From contig JAPFQT010000361.1 in the NCBI GenBank assembly GCA_027627225.1, forward strand, positions 76,001 to 140,000: a stretch of DNA of 64,000 bases, read 5' to 3'. Both the position numbers and the translations under genes were made by a program. Below the pieces are notes generated by a model. It was not told the DNA's origin. It saw only the letters and a list, made by a program, of their open reading frames with translations, and searched no databases. Positions 60,841 through 64,000 of the stretch are shown here, piece after piece. Positions within the stretch are counted from its first letter, which is position 1. Each line of letters opens with the position of its first letter. This DNA comes from Congeria kusceri (Eukaryota > Mollusca > Bivalvia > Myida > Dreissenidae).

Positions 60841-62180
60841 CTATTCAGCCTTTTGGTTCATGGCTGTTAAAGACATTTTAAATATATCTCTGCTACAACA
60901 ATGTTTAGTTTCATACGGTATTGTTCGCCCTTAAGGCACATTTCACTGCCTTCCAATTTTCCAAACAAGATTATTCTTTATTATATTATCTTGCTGTAAA
61001 TACATGTCGTCTACGTTAATTTACGTTCAACAAAACTACAATAGTTCTTCTAATAATCACTTCAACCACCGCTACTACAACTAATTCTGCTAATCTAATG
61101 ATCTCCTTAAACATGTGTTGTTGCTGCTGCTGCTGATGATGTTGATGTAGATGAATAAAATTGCGTTAGAATGCGTTTGGCATTTTCAAAGTAATACATT
61201 TGTTTGTATTTATTGTAATTAATAATAATAATAATAATTTTATTATATAATAATAATATTTAATATTTTTTAAATTACTATTATCATTATTATTAGTATT
61301 ATTATTATTTTTATTAGTTTTTTTTTATTGTAATAATAATAATAATAATAATAATAAAATATTAATACTAATAAATGTAATATTTTTTTAATTTATAACA
61401 ACAACAACAGCAACAACAATAATAAGAAGAAGAAGAAGAAGAAAAACATGAAGAAGAAGAAGAACCGTATAATATTAATCATACTTTTATTCAACGAAGA
61501 TGACATATAAGACATCATATTTGTCATGACAAAAACATTTTCATATGGCCTTGATACATATTCATAATAATAAAATATAATAACATAATAATAATAATTA
61601 AATCGATTTTAATATAGATCTATAGCAAGTGTTACATCTATTTGACATTTTTAAGCAATTATTGTATATGCACTTTTGAATGATTGTCTATAATTTTCTT
61701 AAATCCATAAGCAGATTGTTCCACATGATTATGCTAAAATGTGATTCTTTTGGCAAAAAGGATATGTAATTATAAATAGTGGGATTAATTGTTAGAAAAA
61801 GTAAATAATTCATTCAGATAATATTAATATAAATTATTTTACAATATAATAATTTTAAAGAAAGAAACAAAAACATGAAATTAGAATTGCGGTATCCACA
61901 TTTTATTAGAAACCATAATATTTATGTTTTTGTACTGAGTTTGAAAATATTGGTCGGGTTCGTATCTGCCGCATTCACTACGTTATACATGTAACAACTA
62001 TAGGGTCAGGCACGGGCTGATAATGGCCGATACTTAACCAACACACTTGTAATATATTGATATTAGAAGAATAGAAGTCAATCTGTGTATTCAGTATTCG
62101 ATACAATAATAAGGTAGACTTTAACAATTAGTAACATAGTTCGCATTTATGTGTGGCAGTATATTGGGTGCTTCATTTTT
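60841..62180. other. spacer with AT-rich microsatellites
   Basis: No gene. (TAA)n and (CAA)n/(GAA)n tracts occupy about 61,214-61,460; the rest is AT-rich and featureless. Confidence 0.6.
61214..61460. repeat. (TAA)n / (ACA)n / (AAG)n microsatellites
   Basis: aataataataat at 61,226 and 61,333, acaacaacaacagcaacaac at 61,399, and aagaagaagaagaag at 61,425. Confidence 0.9.
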
Positions 62181-62289
62181 TTGCAAGATTGCAACTTGCG
62201 ACATTTCAGACGTGTTCATTTTCGTTAAATTTCTGTCAACTTATCAGGGTCATTGTGTCCGTTTCCAGATAATGTTAAATTATACATGT

Positions 62290-64000
62290 ACTAAGTTTCA
62301 TGTATTATGATTACTGCATAATTGTGTGTAAATATCGTTTGTTTTCTGTATATATAATTGTTATTTTTTTATCAATTTATATTGATTCTTCATAGATCAA
62401 AATGCAAACTGGATCAACATTATGAATGTATTAGTTCTTATTCCTTTTAATTGCTGTCATATACAGCTTATGATATTACAAGCAATATCAGCTAGCCTGG
62501 TATTGGGATTGTGATTAATTTTATAGATGATTGACAATGGCAATTCCTGTCAGAATTTCGTCTTTTTGCACGTCCTGCGTAAACATAAAATGAAAGGTCT
62601 TAAAATGTATGCATTTCGTGTAATCTATGTTTTATATTCAATTTGGTACCAAATATATTTCTACAGTTTGTTTCTCTATTCATTATTTTTTATTCAAACT
62701 ACCAAATGAATACGATGATTAATTTTTTTTTTTATCAAACGCACTAATTTTGTTTGAATTTGCGCTGTTTGATTGTGTTGAAAACAGTGACTTCATAATA
62801 TGATTCCGAAAGATTGTAATATTTAGACAACGCTAAATGGTGTAGGCATCATATCTGGCTTATCGGTTAGTTGTTATACCACCTAAACATATCTGATTCA
62901 TTATTTGTAGATACATACATTTGTAATCAATTCTTTATAAAAAAAAACAGTAAATGTTGTCAAGAAAAGACTATGAACTAGTACACTGCTCCCCCCCACC
63001 CACACACACACACACCCGGGTTAAAGTTTCATTCGAAAGACGAATGTAGTAGCATGTAGCAGGATCTAGGGTTAGCAAGTCTGAATTATGAACATTCGTT
63101 TGTAATCAATTCTATATAAAATGTCATAGACCGGGATATAGTTAATTCAGATGGAAATTTCAACGCTCTTACTTTTAATTGAAAACGTTAAGTTAGAAAT
63201 TTACCACAACAAGAAAATACTATGAACTAGAACACTGCCCTATCCCCCCCTCCCCCCTCCCCGCCTTAACGTTTTAGGCGAAAGACGAGTGTAGTAGCAT
63301 GTAGCAGGATCTAGGGTTAGCGGGTCTCAAACCTGACATATAAAGCTAGGTCGTTTAAGACCACGGATCCGATAAATTACAAAATAGTGTAATGAAATAT
63401 GATTGAACATACGGTAAATATTTTGCGCAGCAGAAGTGGGAAAAAGCAACAACACTGCACAAACCCTTTCCAACTCTTTCGGTCCTATTCAATGAACTGG
63501 GTTGTCATCTGAGGGTTCACAAGTATTGTAGTCATTCGTTAAATAATATTCCGGGTATTTAAAATATGCATCCATTTAACTTTATTATAATTTATATTTA
63601 AAAAAAAACTTGCTACTTATAATCGTGCCTAGCATACTTGGTATTTAATAGATTACAGTTCATATATGCATGGTGTCTTTTTATAGGTTTGAGTCCTCAA
63701 ATAGTGTAATCTCTATCAATAATTATTATAAAGAAATATGAAAATAATTGATATTTTCAATATGTTCGATAGCAGAATAATGTAAATCATATTATTCTAC
63801 GGTTGATGTGTCTATATAAATTAAGCTTTTTTTCCTTACACGATATTAGTTTCAAGGATCATATAGTACGGACGGTTTAAGTCTGCAAGTGTGCGGAAGT
63901 AACAGCAATCACGCGTTATAATAGTTGGCAGTGAGCGAAAGCGTTGCAATTAAACGTATGTAAATTTCAGTCATTTTTGAATGTAATATATATACAAACA
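62290..64000 (+). repeat. long direct repeat, copy 2 (runs off the window)
   Basis: Second copy of 54,690-56,070. It contains an extra ~250-bp local duplication: the C-run plus gacgarygtagtagcatgtag block appears at 62,987-63,070 and again at 63,236-63,320, with a (CA)n in the first. It ends at the position where copy 1 runs into the satellite, so a further satellite block probably starts just past the window. Confidence 0.8.

Overview
The window looks like AT-rich genomic DNA of an animal, most likely a bivalve mollusc. It has spliced GT-AG exons, many non-LTR retrotransposon fragments, a tRNA-derived SINE, a Ty3/gypsy fragment, and several tandem-repeat elements whose ends (for example a left end reading aagagctgtcagagga and a right end reading gtgctcaggtgagctaaaa) I associate from memory with bivalve genomes. 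Nothing looks bacterial: there are no operons and no dense coding. I cannot name the species from sequence alone.

Layout. 1-16,000 is a composite repeat with no recognisable protein. It includes a very large imperfect palindrome (arms about 2,934-8,434 and 8,680-15,988), arrays of about 165-bp units mirrored in both arms, and a 1.2-kb inverted-repeat insertion in the right arm. 16,000-20,500 holds tandem arrays of 170-180-bp units and the decayed 3' end of a LINE. 20,489-21,741 is the 3' end of a Ty3/gypsy element (integrase C-terminus plus a probable short LTR). 21,742-25,100 is mostly featureless apart from one small inverted-repeat element. 25,100-30,830 contains pieces of two LINEs on opposite strands, one of them split by a tandem array. 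32,190-33,515 is a tandem-repeat element.

33,998-47,816 (minus strand) is the most interesting locus. At least eleven exons, several joined by matching splice phases, encode a KMT5A/SETD8-like SET domain, a linker made of about fifteen 17-residue repeats, a C2H2-like segment, a tyrosine-recombinase-like core with recognisable Arg, Arg, His and Tyr positions, and a short basic C-terminal exon. In this copy the frame is broken by two nonsense codons in coding exons, one nonsense codon in the recombinase, two 2-bp losses in the repeat exon and one homopolymer frameshift. It is therefore best read as a recently decayed gene or a poor-quality haplotype of a methyltransferase-recombinase fusion.

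48,000-52,990 is mostly unassigned, with hints of another minus-strand spliced gene (a 42-nt mini-exon and a 39-bp coding-like repeat) and a 4.5-kb spaced pair of 35-bp inverted repeats. 53,020-54,270 is a minus-strand LINE fragment. 54,690-64,000 is a long direct duplication whose core is a roughly 110-bp satellite. The satellite is interrupted by a LINE, which is itself interrupted near its 3' coding end by a SINE. AT-rich microsatellites lie at 61,200-61,460.

All calls come from reading the sequence by eye. Repeat boundaries are approximate, and family assignments rest on motifs rather than database searches.
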